In this document: positions 8,684-17,100 of the stretch, piece after piece
How the letters are laid out: every line of letters starts with the position of its first letter
How positions within the stretch are numbered: the stretch's first letter is position 1
Origin: Clostridia bacterium
GTDB lineage: Bacteria; Bacillota; Clostridia; Oscillospirales; CAG-272
Assembly (NCBI GenBank): GCA_017462545.1
Contig: JAFTQX010000021.1
Coordinates: 1-57,390, forward strand
Length of the DNA: 57,390 nt
Direction of reading: 5' to 3'
Position numbers and translations under genes: made by a program
Notes under the pieces: generated by a model
The model's database searches: none
Told to the model about the DNA's origin: nothing
Seen by the model: the letters and a program-made list of their open reading frames with translations, nothing else

Positions 8684-9274
8684 TTATCTGCCAAGCCGCT
8701 TGCGCAGTTTGCCGAGCAAACGACCAATAGCATTCTTTATCGATTTCTCATCACGCCCGAGCCGATCAGCGATCTCAGCGGATGATAATTTCTGAATATA
8801 CAAGTCAAACACTTGCCGTTCATATGCCGAAAGTTCAGACCGGATCAACGAGAGTAGCTCTTCTACCTTTTCTTCTTCAATCACAGGGTCGGAAAAATAC
8901 GCAAAAAAACGACCTTCTTCAAACGGGACAAGATCAACCCTCTGCCCGGCAGCTGCGCCGGCAGCATGCGCATCCCGCTTGTACTTTGTTTTCAATGCAT
9001 TATCAATACAAACTTTCGCATACAGACCAAATGTAACATCATTCTGCATGCGATAACGGAGTGCTGCACGATGAAGCGCAAGGCACGCTTCTTGATATGC
9101 ATCATCCGCATCTTGTGCGTGGTGGCCGAATACGGCAACACGATGGCGCACCAGCCCATCATACCGTTCCAGCAAACGGGCGAACGCAGCATCACTGCCG
9201 TTTTTAATATCATCAAGGAGACAAGCAAGCTCCTTATGCTGTACGGCAGACATGTTATCGCCAAATTCGTTCAT
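8684..9274 (-). CDS. Small sigma-70 family RNA polymerase sigma factor (SigH-like)
   Basis: A 196-residue protein with sigma region 2 at about residues 20-90 (DADDAYQEACLALHRAALRY) and region 4 at about 140-195, where SAYERQVFDLYIQKLSSAEIADRLGRDEKSIKNAIGRL resembles the SigH region-4 helix-turn-helix. This would recruit RNA polymerase to a specific promoter set. The ATG at 9274 follows a GAGTGG site; a GTG at 9283 is possible. It has its own perfect consensus promoter (9305-9333). No anti-sigma gene is adjacent. Family assignment is firm; equivalence to Spo0H is only a resemblance. Confidence 0.8.
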   Translation of the reverse strand: MNEFGDNMSAVQHKELACLLDDIKNGSDAAFARLLERYDGLVRHRVAVFGHHAQDADDAYQEACLALHRAALRYRMQNDVTFGLYAKVCIDNALKTKYKRDAHAAGAAAGQRVDLVPFEEGRFFAYFSDPVIEEEKVEELLSLIRSELSAYERQVFDLYIQKLSSAEIADRLGRDEKSIKNAIGRLLGKLRKRLGR

Positions 9275-9304
9275 AAAAACCACTCTACAATAATCTGTAA
9301 TTAT

Positions 9305-9333
9305 ATTATAAACACCAAAGTTTTAATTGTCAA
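9305..9333 (-). promoter_or_regulatory. Promoter of sigma-factor gene
   Basis: Minus strand: TTGACA (9333-9328), 17-bp spacer, TATAAT (9310-9305). Perfect housekeeping consensus 31 bp upstream of the sigma start, so basal transcription is probably vegetative. Confidence 0.82.
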
Positions 9334-9364
9334 TAGTTTTTTAAAAATTTTTTTACTTTTTATG

Positions 9365-9919
9365 TCATTGCAACACATAATCAGCATCGCCGGACAGCAC
9401 CGACAGCAGACGGCGATACACACTTTCGGGCTCTTTATCGAATTTTTTCTGCATATCCTCTGCTTGCAGACGCGAGGACATGCAAAGCTCGATCTTCAAA
9501 ATATTCCCGTCCGGCTCGGTGATAGCGCAGCACAATGTGTATTTACCATCCTTGCGCTCTTCAATAGAAGAAGAGGTGCTTGCCTGACGCTTACGGAAGG
9601 AGAGCAAGCGCATGGCGCTTTTCAGACTTTTCTCCCGAATGGAAAGAAGCAGATTGCTTTGCAATTCAGCCGACACCATTTTTCCGGTGGGAGAAATCAC
9701 ATAATAGGTCTCCCCTTCCTCGCCATCCTCTAAAATATGTCCAAGCTCCTTCAGCTGGGAAAAGCAGGCGGCAAAATCGAACCCGCCTACATAACCGTTC
9801 TGAATGCAGATATCGTGGATCGTCGAATAATCAAGAGGATAATTGATATTATCCAGCAAGAAAAGGATGAATATCTTAACATCCGTTTGATTGCTCATAC
9901 CATTTCTAGGTGTTTTCAT
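9365..9919 (-). CDS. DUF4364 family protein
   Basis: A 184-residue protein. The first 75 residues (DVKIFILFLLDNINYPLDYSTIHDICIQ) look like a winged-helix fold, followed by YYVISPTGKM and a C-terminal alpha/beta region, which is the DUF4364 layout common in Clostridia. A DNA-binding role is plausible but unproved. The ATG at 9919 has AAGGAGAG just upstream; the in-frame extension to 10051 would invade the neighbouring lipoprotein gene. It sits downstream of that gene on the same strand, separated by an inverted repeat. Confidence 0.8.
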   Translation of the reverse strand: MKTPRNGMSNQTDVKIFILFLLDNINYPLDYSTIHDICIQNGYVGGFDFAACFSQLKELGHILEDGEEGETYYVISPTGKMVSAELQSNLLLSIREKSLKSAMRLLSFRKRQASTSSSIEERKDGKYTLCCAITEPDGNILKIELCMSSRLQAEDMQKKFDKEPESVYRRLLSVLSGDADYVLQ

Positions 9920-9941
9920 AATTCTCTCCTTATAATAGTAC

Positions 9942-9973
9942 GAAGGGCTGCCGGACAAGCCCGGCAACCCTTC
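9942..9973 (-). repeat. Inverted repeat between peptide-binding protein and DUF4364 genes
   Basis: Stem GAAGGG-TGCCGG pairs with CCGGCA-CCCTTC around a six-base loop. Neither strand has a U-tract after it, so it may be an RNA-stabilising hairpin at the lipoprotein 3' end rather than a classical terminator. Confidence 0.6.
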
Positions 9974-9980
9974 TGAAAAA

Positions 9981-11867
9981 TCAATTCTCTTCCGTGCTGA
10001 TGTAGTTGTGGTAATTCCGCAGCTCGGCGCGGGTAAGAACCGCATGACCATAGAAATCGGTGTATACGCGCTTCAGCTCGGAGCTAACCAACATAGCACT
10101 GCGATTGAAGAACAGCGGAATGACAGGCATCTCGCTAAGCAACAGCTCCTCTGCCTGATGCAGAAGATCGGTGCGGGTTGCCATATCGGTGGCTGCGTGC
10201 GCCTGATCGATCAACTTGTTATAGGCTTCATGATTGAAACCGGATACGTGCGATACCGTCTTGAACTCTTCACCAAGGCCGCCGGCATAAATACCGTTAC
10301 CCGACATTTCAAGAGACAGGCTGGCCAATGCGCTAAACGCATCGGGAGAAAGCATCTGATAGTCGATAGCGAGCACGTTGTAGCCGTTAAAGCCGGTTAC
10401 ATCGCTTGCGGAAGTACGATATGCCTCTTGGATCACATCCTTGCACAGCGTGATCTCGGTTTCGCTTTCGATAATGGAGAAGAGCTCATAAGACTCTGCT
10501 CTTACAGAAATGGAGCAATAAATATCAGCTTCATCAAACAGATCTTCCCAAATGTCGGCAATCGCGTTGGCAATGGCAACCTCTTCTTTGTTATCACGAA
10601 CGAGAATCTTAATCGAGCCGCCCTCGTAGCCTTCATTCTTTGCCTTTTTGAGTAGACGGAGTGCCTCCTCCTTGTTGGCAGTTGCAGCCAAAGCGGCATC
10701 CGATGCTGCCGTTACCTCGCTAAAGGAGCCCTTGTTGCCGTTCAACACACCATGAGAAATAAAGCCGGTAGCAGGAACAGACAAGCCCTTTGTCAGCTCG
10801 GTGGCCAATGCTTGACGGTCAATGACCAGAGAAAGTGCGCGGCGCACATCCGCATTGGCAAACACGGGATCATTGTTATCAAGCACATAGGTATAGGTGG
10901 AAAGGAGATTGCTGATCTTCGCCTCGGAGAGATAGTTCTCTCTTTCCTCAAGCGGAATCTCACCGGTGATGAACACAGAGCCCTCAATGAATTTTGCAAA
11001 GGATTCCGTCAACTCGGTATTCCAATAAGAAACAAACTTGTAGGGGGTAACATATGTATCTGCCGGCAGTGTGCTCTCCTGGCTCATACGGTAGTAGGGG
11101 TTGCGCTCAAGGCGGAACTCGTGGGGGGTGTCATTGGTCTTAAAATGCTCACCCTCGGAAATACCGTAGTCCATCTCACGGATAGCAAACGGGCCATTGG
11201 ATACAATATAGGATACACGCTTAGTCCAAACATCATCGCGGTCTGCCTTGGTAACAGCGGTCTCCTTAACAGGCGTCAGCGCGATGGAGGTAAGGTTGCG
11301 CAGGAAGTTCTGCTGCCCGTCCTTATCCAGCTCACGCTCAAACGTGATGGTAAGCACCAGCGGCTCACTATCGGTTACGGCAACGTCCTCAACCGATTTA
11401 TCATCACCCAGCTTGGCAGCACGGGCATTCTTGATATCATAGAGAAGCGTGGATGCCTGGCACGGAAAATCAGGAGCCAAAATACGCCACCAGGACCACA
11501 TAACGTCCTGCGCGGTCACCTGCGTACCGTCATTCCAGTAGGTCTCGCGGAGGGTGATGTCCACCTTAAACTCACCGCGATCGTCATAAAACCTATAGTT
11601 GTTTGCCAGTGCATACTGGATCTTACCGTTTGCATCCAGCGTAAACAGCGGCTCATAAATCAGGCTCATCACCTTCATGGCATCATCATTCGTATATGCC
11701 TTTGCGGGGTCAAAGTCATAAATTTCGCCGCCAACCAAAATGGCAGAAACCTCTGCGCCGAGATCCTCTTCTTCCTCTTCAGTCTCGCCGCCGGCACAGC
11801 CAACGCCAGTTGCCACCATAGCAAAAACCGTGACCAAAGCCAAAAGCAGAGCCAACACTCTCTTCAT
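9981..11867 (-). CDS. Peptide/nickel-type ABC transporter substrate-binding lipoprotein (SBP family 5)
   Basis: A 628-residue extracytoplasmic binding protein. The N-terminus has a charged start, a hydrophobic core and a Cys at about residue 24 (TGVGCAGG), a lipoprotein signal followed by an acidic linker. The mature part has family-5 motifs: DFDPAKAYTNDDAMKVMSLIYEPL near the front, LRETYWNDGTQVTAQDVMWSW, and VRRALSLVIDRQALA. It would bind peptides or other small ligands outside the membrane. No permease or ATPase gene is adjacent, so it is an orphan here. A good promoter lies at 11915-11943. Ligand unknown. Confidence 0.88.
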   Translation of the reverse strand: MKRVLALLLALVTVFAMVATGVGCAGGETEEEEEDLGAEVSAILVGGEIYDFDPAKAYTNDDAMKVMSLIYEPLFTLDANGKIQYALANNYRFYDDRGEFKVDITLRETYWNDGTQVTAQDVMWSWWRILAPDFPCQASTLLYDIKNARAAKLGDDKSVEDVAVTDSEPLVLTITFERELDKDGQQNFLRNLTSIALTPVKETAVTKADRDDVWTKRVSYIVSNGPFAIREMDYGISEGEHFKTNDTPHEFRLERNPYYRMSQESTLPADTYVTPYKFVSYWNTELTESFAKFIEGSVFITGEIPLEERENYLSEAKISNLLSTYTYVLDNNDPVFANADVRRALSLVIDRQALATELTKGLSVPATGFISHGVLNGNKGSFSEVTAASDAALAATANKEEALRLLKKAKNEGYEGGSIKILVRDNKEEVAIANAIADIWEDLFDEADIYCSISVRAESYELFSIIESETEITLCKDVIQEAYRTSASDVTGFNGYNVLAIDYQMLSPDAFSALASLSLEMSGNGIYAGGLGEEFKTVSHVSGFNHEAYNKLIDQAHAATDMATRTDLLHQAEELLLSEMPVIPLFFNRSAMLVSSELKRVYTDFYGHAVLTRAELRNYHNYISTEEN

Positions 11868-11914
11868 AATCCGGTATCCTCCAAGAAACGTGTAGTGATA
11901 TTTGTTTACAGGTT

Positions 11915-11943
11915 ATTATAACATATAAACGCGATAATTTCAA
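11915..11943 (-). promoter_or_regulatory. Promoter of peptide-binding lipoprotein gene
   Basis: Minus strand: TTGAAA (11943-11938), 17-bp spacer ending TGT, TATAAT (11920-11915). Near-consensus with extended -10. Confidence 0.75.
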
Positions 11944-12029
11944 TGATAAAATCAGAGAAATCAGCATCTTCGGTATTTTGCACAAAGAATGCACAGATAA
12001 ATGTACAAATTGCCCAACAGGTATTCCCT

Positions 12030-12059
12030 GCAAAATCCCTGTTCCTATTTATCATACTA
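12030..12059 (+). promoter_or_regulatory. Candidate forespore sigma (SigG/SigF) promoter of gpr
   Basis: GCAAA (12030-12034), 18-bp spacer, CATACTA (12053-12059). This fits the forespore pattern GMATR-18-CATNMTA with one mismatch, and gpr genes are known to be forespore-expressed. No vegetative promoter is evident upstream of gpr. Confidence 0.4.
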
Positions 12060-12138
12060 CATTTTTCGAAATTTTTCCATACTTTTTTCAAAGTTAATTG
12101 AAAATTTTTTGTTACTGCTTGTAAAAAAGGAGCTCAAG

Positions 12139-13023
12139 ATGGTAAAAACGGCACGCACCGATCTCGCCTACGAAAGAATATCCGCAAACATGACCGATGG
12201 CATCGACTACCAAGAAAAAACGATGGGCGTTTGCAAGCTTCATTCCCTGCACATTCACACAAAGGAGGCGGAGAGAGTCTGCCACATCGCAAAAGGGCGA
12301 TACCATACCCTTCTTCTTCCCGCTGTGACTTCACTTGACGAGTCAGAGCGCGAGGATATCCTTGCACAGATATCCCTCTGTCTGACAGACATGGCCGCCT
12401 CCCTGCTCGGCACAAGCGTCATGCAAGGAAAGCGCATCTTGGTCACAGGGCTTGGGAACCGAGCAAACACGGTAGATTCACTCGGCCCGTTGATTGCCGA
12501 CCGCGTTCACGCCACGGCGCACCTGAAGGACGAGCACCCTGATCTGCTCGCCACGCTCGCCTGCGCGGAGATTGCCATCTTTAGCCCCGGCAGCACAGCA
12601 TGCATCGGCATGCAAAGCAGCGCATTGATTGCAGCGGCCGTACAGCATTTCAAGCCGCACCTGGTCATCGCGGCAGACGCATTGGCCGCCCGTTCCTTTT
12701 CACGACTTGCCACCACCATACAATTCACCGATGCCGGGATTTCACCCGGTTCAGGCATGGGCAGCAGCCGCGCAAGGCTCCATCGCGCTGCGCTGGGCTG
12801 CCCCATCATCGCGATTGGCGTGCCGACCGTTACCGACACCGTTACCCTCATCCACGACACCTTTGCATCCGCCGGCATCAAGCCGCCGCGGGCATGGCGA
12901 AAAAAAGCAGCATTGACGGACAAGTGCTTTGTTTGCCCGCCGGACAGCGATCAGATCATAGACCGATTTGCCGATATGATCGCTACGGCGATCAATCGCA
13001 CATTTGGCGTTCCCGATCTTTGA
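12139..13023 (+). CDS. gpr: GPR endopeptidase (germination protease)
   Basis: A 294-residue spore protease that degrades small acid-soluble proteins during germination. Family motifs: RTDLAYE at the start (residues 6-12), GLGNRANTVDSLGP, and IQFTDAGISPGSGMGSSRA followed by IIAIGVPTVTD. Known GPRs are made as a zymogen with a short N-terminal propeptide, which fits the start at 12139 with AAGGAG upstream; an in-frame extension to 12001 has no ribosome-binding site. It lies just upstream of spoIVA on the same strand. This is direct evidence that the organism makes endospores. Confidence 0.92.
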   Translation: MVKTARTDLAYERISANMTDGIDYQEKTMGVCKLHSLHIHTKEAERVCHIAKGRYHTLLLPAVTSLDESEREDILAQISLCLTDMAASLLGTSVMQGKRILVTGLGNRANTVDSLGPLIADRVHATAHLKDEHPDLLATLACAEIAIFSPGSTACIGMQSSALIAAAVQHFKPHLVIAADALAARSFSRLATTIQFTDAGISPGSGMGSSRARLHRAALGCPIIAIGVPTVTDTVTLIHDTFASAGIKPPRAWRKKAALTDKCFVCPPDSDQIIDRFADMIATAINRTFGVPDL

Positions 13024-13029
13024 TGCTTG

Positions 13030-13058
13030 TCATATTTCAAGTCTGCCTCTCATATCCA
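13030..13058 (+). promoter_or_regulatory. Candidate mother-cell SigE promoter of spoIVA
   Basis: TCATATT (13030-13036) fits the SigE -35 pattern kmATATT exactly. After 14 bp comes CATATCCA (13051-13058), a partial match to CATACAnT. spoIVA is a SigE gene in known spore formers. Confidence 0.4.
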
Positions 13059-13100
13059 TATAGCGAAAAAGAAAACAAGGATACGGAGGATTTTTTGAAA

Positions 13101-14579
13101 ATGACCAGCACATCCATCTACCGTGATATCGCTACCAGAACCGGTGGCGACATTTACATCGGTGTAGTAGGCCCGGTTCGGACGGGAAAATCTACGTTTA
13201 TCAGAAAGTTTATGGAGAACGCCGTGATCCCGAACATTGCAGACGAGTACGACCGCACGCGCACCATTGATGAGCTCCCGCAGGCAGGCTCCGGAAAGAC
13301 GGTGATGACAACAGAGCCAAAATTCATACCCGACGAGGCCGTCAGCGTTTTGCTGGGTGAAACGACAAAAATGCGTGTCAAAATGGTAGATTGCGTGGGA
13401 TACATTGTTCCCGAGGCACTTGGCGGCACCGAGGACGGGCAGACACGCATGGTACACACCCCCTGGTCGGAGGAGCCGATCCCCTTTCCCGAGGCGGCCG
13501 AAACGGGCACGCGCCGTGTCATTCGTGAGCACTCCACCATTGGCATTTTGGTAACGACAGACGGAACGATTGGCGAAATTCCCCGTGCAAGCTATAAAGA
13601 GGCCGAAGAGCGCGTAGCGCACGAGCTGGCCTTGCAGGGCAAGCCATACGCCATTATTCTCAATTCTGCGCACCCCGAAAGCGAGGAGGCCACGGCACTT
13701 GCCTATGAGCTGGAAAGGACCTACAATGCGCCTGTTGCTCTGCTCAACTGCATGGAGCTGGACGGAGACGACATTGGCAACATCATGGAACTCATTCTGC
13801 AAGAATTTCCTGTAACCGAAATGACCGTATCGCTGCCGGCGTGGATGCGCAATCTGGAAAGTGGTCATTGGCTGCGGCAGGCGGCACTGAAGAGTTTGAC
13901 CGACCTATGTGACAACGTCTCCAAAATGGGAGATGTAGCACGTTATTTCACGGCAGATTCAAAAAGCGAGCACATCAAAGAATGGCGTGTAACAGCCCTC
14001 AACCTTGCCGACGGAACGGCCGAGGTCACCATGATCCCAACGGATGGACTGTACTACAAAATCATGAGCGAGCTGACCGGGCTGAGCATTCAGGACGAGG
14101 CGGAGCTGATCGCATTGATGCGCGAGCTGGCCGAAACGAAACGCGCCCACGACAAGGTCGCGGACGCGCTGAAGGCTGTTTATGAAACGGGGTATGGGAT
14201 CGTGACACCCAACGTGACCGACCTGACGCTGGAGGAGCCGGAGATCATCAAGCAAGCGGGCAGTTACGGCGTTAAGCTGCGCGCTTCGGCGCAATCCATT
14301 CATATGATCCGCGCCAATATTGAGACCGAGATCAATCCAATTGTAGGCACCGAGCAGCAATCCGAGGAGATGATCCGTTATTTGCTGAACGAGTTTGAGG
14401 AAAACCCGCAAAAGATCTGGGAATCCAATATGTTCGGCAAGTCTCTTTACGAGCTTGTCAACGAGGGGCTACATACCAAGCTGGCACACATGCCGGAGGA
14501 ATCACGCAAAAAGCTCTCTGAGACCTTAGAGCGCATCATCAATGAGGGCAGCGGCGGGTTGATCTGTATTATTCTTTGA
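13101..14579 (+). CDS. spoIVA: Stage IV sporulation protein A, spore-coat ATPase
   Basis: 492 residues, the usual SpoIVA length. The N-terminal P-loop GPVRTGKST (residues 24-32) lies inside the family-specific GGDIYIGVVGPVRTGKSTFI. The C-terminus ends GGLICIIL, the segment that contacts SpoVM. SpoIVA hydrolyses ATP and polymerises on the forespore surface as the coat basement layer. The ATG at 13101 follows GGAGGA by ten bases; a TTG two codons earlier is also possible. It follows gpr by 77 bp, with a candidate SigE promoter in the gap. The 3' end overlaps a convergent kinase gene by 11 bases. Confidence 0.96.
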   Translation: MTSTSIYRDIATRTGGDIYIGVVGPVRTGKSTFIRKFMENAVIPNIADEYDRTRTIDELPQAGSGKTVMTTEPKFIPDEAVSVLLGETTKMRVKMVDCVGYIVPEALGGTEDGQTRMVHTPWSEEPIPFPEAAETGTRRVIREHSTIGILVTTDGTIGEIPRASYKEAEERVAHELALQGKPYAIILNSAHPESEEATALAYELERTYNAPVALLNCMELDGDDIGNIMELILQEFPVTEMTVSLPAWMRNLESGHWLRQAALKSLTDLCDNVSKMGDVARYFTADSKSEHIKEWRVTALNLADGTAEVTMIPTDGLYYKIMSELTGLSIQDEAELIALMRELAETKRAHDKVADALKAVYETGYGIVTPNVTDLTLEEPEIIKQAGSYGVKLRASAQSIHMIRANIETEINPIVGTEQQSEEMIRYLLNEFEENPQKIWESNMFGKSLYELVNEGLHTKLAHMPEESRKKLSETLERIINEGSGGLICIIL

Positions 14580-15084
14580 TTTCCTCAAGAATGCCGCGCA
14601 GATAGGAGACAAACGCCCCCTCTGCCTCTTCAAGCGGCAGGTCATTATCAAAAATATAATCGTAGGTATAGTTCTCTACCTCGTCATCCGAACGGTTGCC
14701 GTATGCCTCTTGGTGTACGGCAGCACGGCGGATGAGGAGGGTTTTTGCCTGCCCCGCTGTCGCGCGGACAAACTTATCAATCTCCTTCCCCTCACGGATA
14801 TGGAGAAACATGATCTGTGCATCACTTGCAAGAAACGCATGATACTGCTCGGTAGCCCATACGGTAGGATAATCGTTATAATCGACCAGCAGGGCCTTGA
14901 GGTCAGAAAGAAACCTTCTTGCACGATCAGTCTTCTCACCCTGCCAGCCCACCTGCGCGGCAAGCTCCTTAACCGGGGTGATGGAGGATACATTTTTTAC
15001 AGAAAAGGCGCGGGCAGCAAAATCGCAAAGTGTATCCTTACCGACGCCGCCGCGACCGTTTATCACAAAAACAAGCTTTTTCAT
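14569..15084 (-). CDS. P-loop nucleotide kinase-like protein
   Basis: A 171-residue protein with a Walker A motif GRGGVGKDT (residues 9-17), a LID-like basic stretch (LIRRAAVHQ) and a C-terminal YDYIFDNDLPLEE typical of deoxynucleoside-monophosphate kinase-like or dephospho-CoA kinase-like folds. Substrate cannot be told. The ATG at 15084 has AAGGAGC; an in-frame extension to 15273 would run through the promoter and was rejected. It has a perfect promoter (15113-15141) and is convergent with spoIVA. Confidence 0.75.
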   Translation of the reverse strand: MKKLVFVINGRGGVGKDTLCDFAARAFSVKNVSSITPVKELAAQVGWQGEKTDRARRFLSDLKALLVDYNDYPTVWATEQYHAFLASDAQIMFLHIREGKEIDKFVRATAGQAKTLLIRRAAVHQEAYGNRSDDEVENYTYDYIFDNDLPLEEAEGAFVSYLRGILEEIKE

Positions 15085-15112
15085 GTTCTGCTCCTTTGTT
15101 TTTCCTTCATTT

Positions 15113-15141
15113 ATTATACAACACCGCCCGCCTTCTGTCAA
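15113..15141 (-). promoter_or_regulatory. Promoter of P-loop kinase gene
   Basis: Minus strand: TTGACA (15141-15136), 17-bp spacer, TATAAT (15118-15113). Perfect consensus. Confidence 0.85.
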
Positions 15142-15175
15142 GGACGACAAAAAATACTTTTTTTCAAAAAAACTC

Positions 15176-15204
15176 TTTACTTTTTTGAAACCAACTGGTA
15201 TACT
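15176..15204 (+). promoter_or_regulatory. Promoter of galM
   Basis: TTTACT (15176-15181), 17-bp spacer ending TGG, TATACT (15199-15204). Divergent from the kinase promoter. Confidence 0.6.
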
Positions 15205-15235
15205 GTAAGCATCAAGAGGAAAGGCGGTTTTTCTT

Positions 15236-16237
15236 ATGAAGAAGACCTTATTCGGAACACTTTCAAACGGCAAGGCCGTTCATCTTTACACGCTGGACAG
15301 CGGCGATATGCAGGTCAATGTGATCGACTACGGCTGCCGTATTCAGGCTATTCTTTTTAACGGAGTAGACTTTGCCTGCGGCTACGACACGCTGGAGGGG
15401 TATCTGGCAGACACCAGCTCACAGGGCGCCTTTGTTGGCCGTGTGGCAAACCGTATTAAGAACGCATGCTTCACGCTCAACGGCAAGACCTATCAGCTGG
15501 AGCCGAACAACGGCAAGAACCATCTGCACGGCGTTTTTGGCCAAACCGTATGGGAAACCAAGATCGTAGATGATTGCACGCTGGTATTCACTCACCACAG
15601 CCCGGCCGCGGAAGAGGGCTATCCCGGCAATATGAACCTGGAGGTGACCTATCACCTTAACGGCACGACGCTGGAGCTGGATTACAAGGCAACGGCAGAC
15701 GAGGACACCCCCATCAACCTCACCAACCACACCTACTTCAACCTTGGCGGCATTGGCTCCGGCTCTGTCCTTGAGCAGGAGATGCAGGTAAATGCCGACG
15801 AGATCACGCTGGTAGATGAGGAGCTGATTCCGATTGGCAAGCGCATGAACGTATGCGGAACCGCCTATGATTTCCACGAATATCACCAAATCGGCGCCCG
15901 TTTTGATGACAAGGTAGACGGCTACGACACCAACTTCTGGCTCAACAAAAGCGAGCCTGTTTCCCTGCTTGGCAAAGAGCTTTACCGCGCCGGCGCCGTT
16001 CGTTCTGACTGCTATCAGATGGATTGCTATACCAGCCTTCCCTGCATGCAGATCTACACCGCCAACTTCTTGGGCGGCGGGGAGCCTGACTTTAAATACG
16101 GCGTAAAGCCCACGCGCCAGCACGCCATCTGCTTGGAGACACAGTTTGAGCCGGACTCTGTGAACCACGGCGAGGGCATTCTTCGCGTAGGAGAAACATA
16201 CCACCACACCACCGCATACAAATTCAGCCGCCGCTGA
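15236..16237 (+). CDS. galM: Aldose 1-epimerase (galactose mutarotase)
   Basis: A 333-residue mutarotase that interconverts alpha and beta anomers of hexoses in the cytosol. Motifs: VGRVANRI near residue 64, NHTYFNLGG (catalytic His, about residue 164), and CLETQFEPDSVNH near the end with the catalytic Glu. No signal peptide. It is a single-gene transcript with its own promoter and a strong terminator, and no galactose operon genes are adjacent, although a GH2 beta-galactosidase lies 32 kb to the right. Confidence 0.92.
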   Translation: MKKTLFGTLSNGKAVHLYTLDSGDMQVNVIDYGCRIQAILFNGVDFACGYDTLEGYLADTSSQGAFVGRVANRIKNACFTLNGKTYQLEPNNGKNHLHGVFGQTVWETKIVDDCTLVFTHHSPAAEEGYPGNMNLEVTYHLNGTTLELDYKATADEDTPINLTNHTYFNLGGIGSGSVLEQEMQVNADEITLVDEELIPIGKRMNVCGTAYDFHEYHQIGARFDDKVDGYDTNFWLNKSEPVSLLGKELYRAGAVRSDCYQMDCYTSLPCMQIYTANFLGGGEPDFKYGVKPTRQHAICLETQFEPDSVNHGEGILRVGETYHHTTAYKFSRR

Positions 16238-16243
16238 TCTGAT

Positions 16244-16282
16244 ATGGCGAAGCGCAAATGCTTGCGCTTCGCCATCATTTTA
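16244..16282 (+). terminator. Terminator of galM
   Basis: Stem ATGGCGAAGCGCAA / TTGCGCTTCGCCAT with a four-base loop, followed by a T-rich stretch. Confidence 0.88.
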
Positions 16283-16307
16283 AAAGAAAAAAATCATGCG
16301 TAAAGGA

Positions 16308-16336
16308 TTGACAAACATAAAAAGTCATGCTATACT
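16308..16336 (+). promoter_or_regulatory. Promoter of T-box leader
   Basis: TTGACA (16308-16313), 17-bp spacer ending TGC, TATACT (16331-16336). Transcription would begin around 16343, just before the T-box stem I. Confidence 0.85.
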
Positions 16337-16344
16337 GATAAAAA

Positions 16345-16590
16345 GGCAATGAAGAGAAGGAGTATGTCATCTCTCTTTCTACCCAGAGAAGGGGCGGTTG
16401 GTGCAAGCCCTTGTAGAAGAATGACAGAAGCAGTCTTGGAGTCGATGTGCAGAACAGAGTAAGCACATCCGGGTTCTCCCGTTACAGAGAAGCGACATGA
16501 ATGTGTCGGCAGAGTGCGGGGCTTTCCCCGAATTCAGGTGGTACCGCGATTTTTCGCCCTGAATGCCTTTTGTGGCATCCCGGGCTTTTT
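16345..16590 (+). promoter_or_regulatory. T-box riboswitch, probably tRNA-Ala-specific
   Basis: A T-box leader. Stem I carries the AG-bulge-like CAGAGAAGGGGC and the GGTGCAAGCCC apical motif. After it, GAA-GCA-GTCTTGGAG places a likely specifier codon GCA (Ala) at 16430-16432. The T-box sequence AATTCAGGTGGTACCGCG is at 16531-16548; its UGGU would pair with an ACCA tRNA end, and tRNA-Ala has discriminator A. An intrinsic terminator (16556-16590) follows. Uncharged tRNA would stabilise the antiterminator and turn on the Lrp-aminotransferase operon. The specifier reading is by eye. Confidence 0.88.
16556..16590 (+). terminator. Regulated T-box terminator
   Basis: GCCC..ATGCC pairs with GGCAT..GGGC around TTTTGT, then TTTTTTATTT. 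It competes with the antiterminator that contains GGTGGTACCGCG. Confidence 0.85.
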
Positions 16591-16614
16591 TATTTAATGA
16601 AGGAGGCTTTTCCC

Positions 16615-17100
16615 ATGAGAAGAAAACTGTTGAAAATGCTGAACAAGAACGCGCGTCTCTCGATTGCCGATCTGGCCGTAGCGCTGGGCGAGACCGAGGC
16701 TGCCGTCGCGAACGAGATCAAGGTGCTGGAGGAAGAAGGCATCCTGCGCGGCTACAAGGCACTCATTGACTGGGAGAAGATGGATCACAGCTACGTTTCT
16801 GCCATTATTGAGCTGAAGGTCACGCCCAAGGTAGGTCGCGGCTTTGAGGAGATCGCCGAGCGTGTTGCACAATACAACGAGGTAGAATCTGTTTATCTGA
16901 TGTCCGGAACCTATGACTTGAATGTCGTCGTCAAGGCCAAGACGTTCCAAGAGGTTGCCATGTTTGTGGCCAAGGAGCTTTCCACGATTGAATCGGTCAC
17001 CTCTACCGCAACACATTTCGTCCTTCGCCGTTATAAGGAGCTGGACGTGCCGCTTGCCGTGAAGGAGCCTGACGAAAGAGGAACGATATCGCTATGTTAA
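16615..17100 (+). CDS. Lrp/AsnC family transcriptional regulator
   Basis: A 161-residue protein with an N-terminal winged helix-turn-helix (about residues 1-50, ending EEEGILRGYKALIDWEKM) and a C-terminal RAM/ligand-binding domain (about 60-140, with YLMSGTYDLNVVVKA). Such regulators sense amino acids. The ATG at 16615 has AGGAGG eight bases upstream, right after the T-box terminator. Its stop overlaps the aminotransferase start by seven bases (ATGTTAA), so both are coupled. Alanine is a reasonable guess for the effector given the specifier codon, but this is inference. Confidence 0.88.
   Translation: MRRKLLKMLNKNARLSIADLAVALGETEAAVANEIKVLEEEGILRGYKALIDWEKMDHSYVSAIIELKVTPKVGRGFEEIAERVAQYNEVESVYLMSGTYDLNVVVKAKTFQEVAMFVAKELSTIESVTSTATHFVLRRYKELDVPLAVKEPDERGTISLC

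Noticed and set aside
12600-13100. N-terminal extension of spoIVA inside gpr
   Set aside because: Residues are unrelated to SpoIVA; the true start at 13101 has GGAGGA and gives the standard length.
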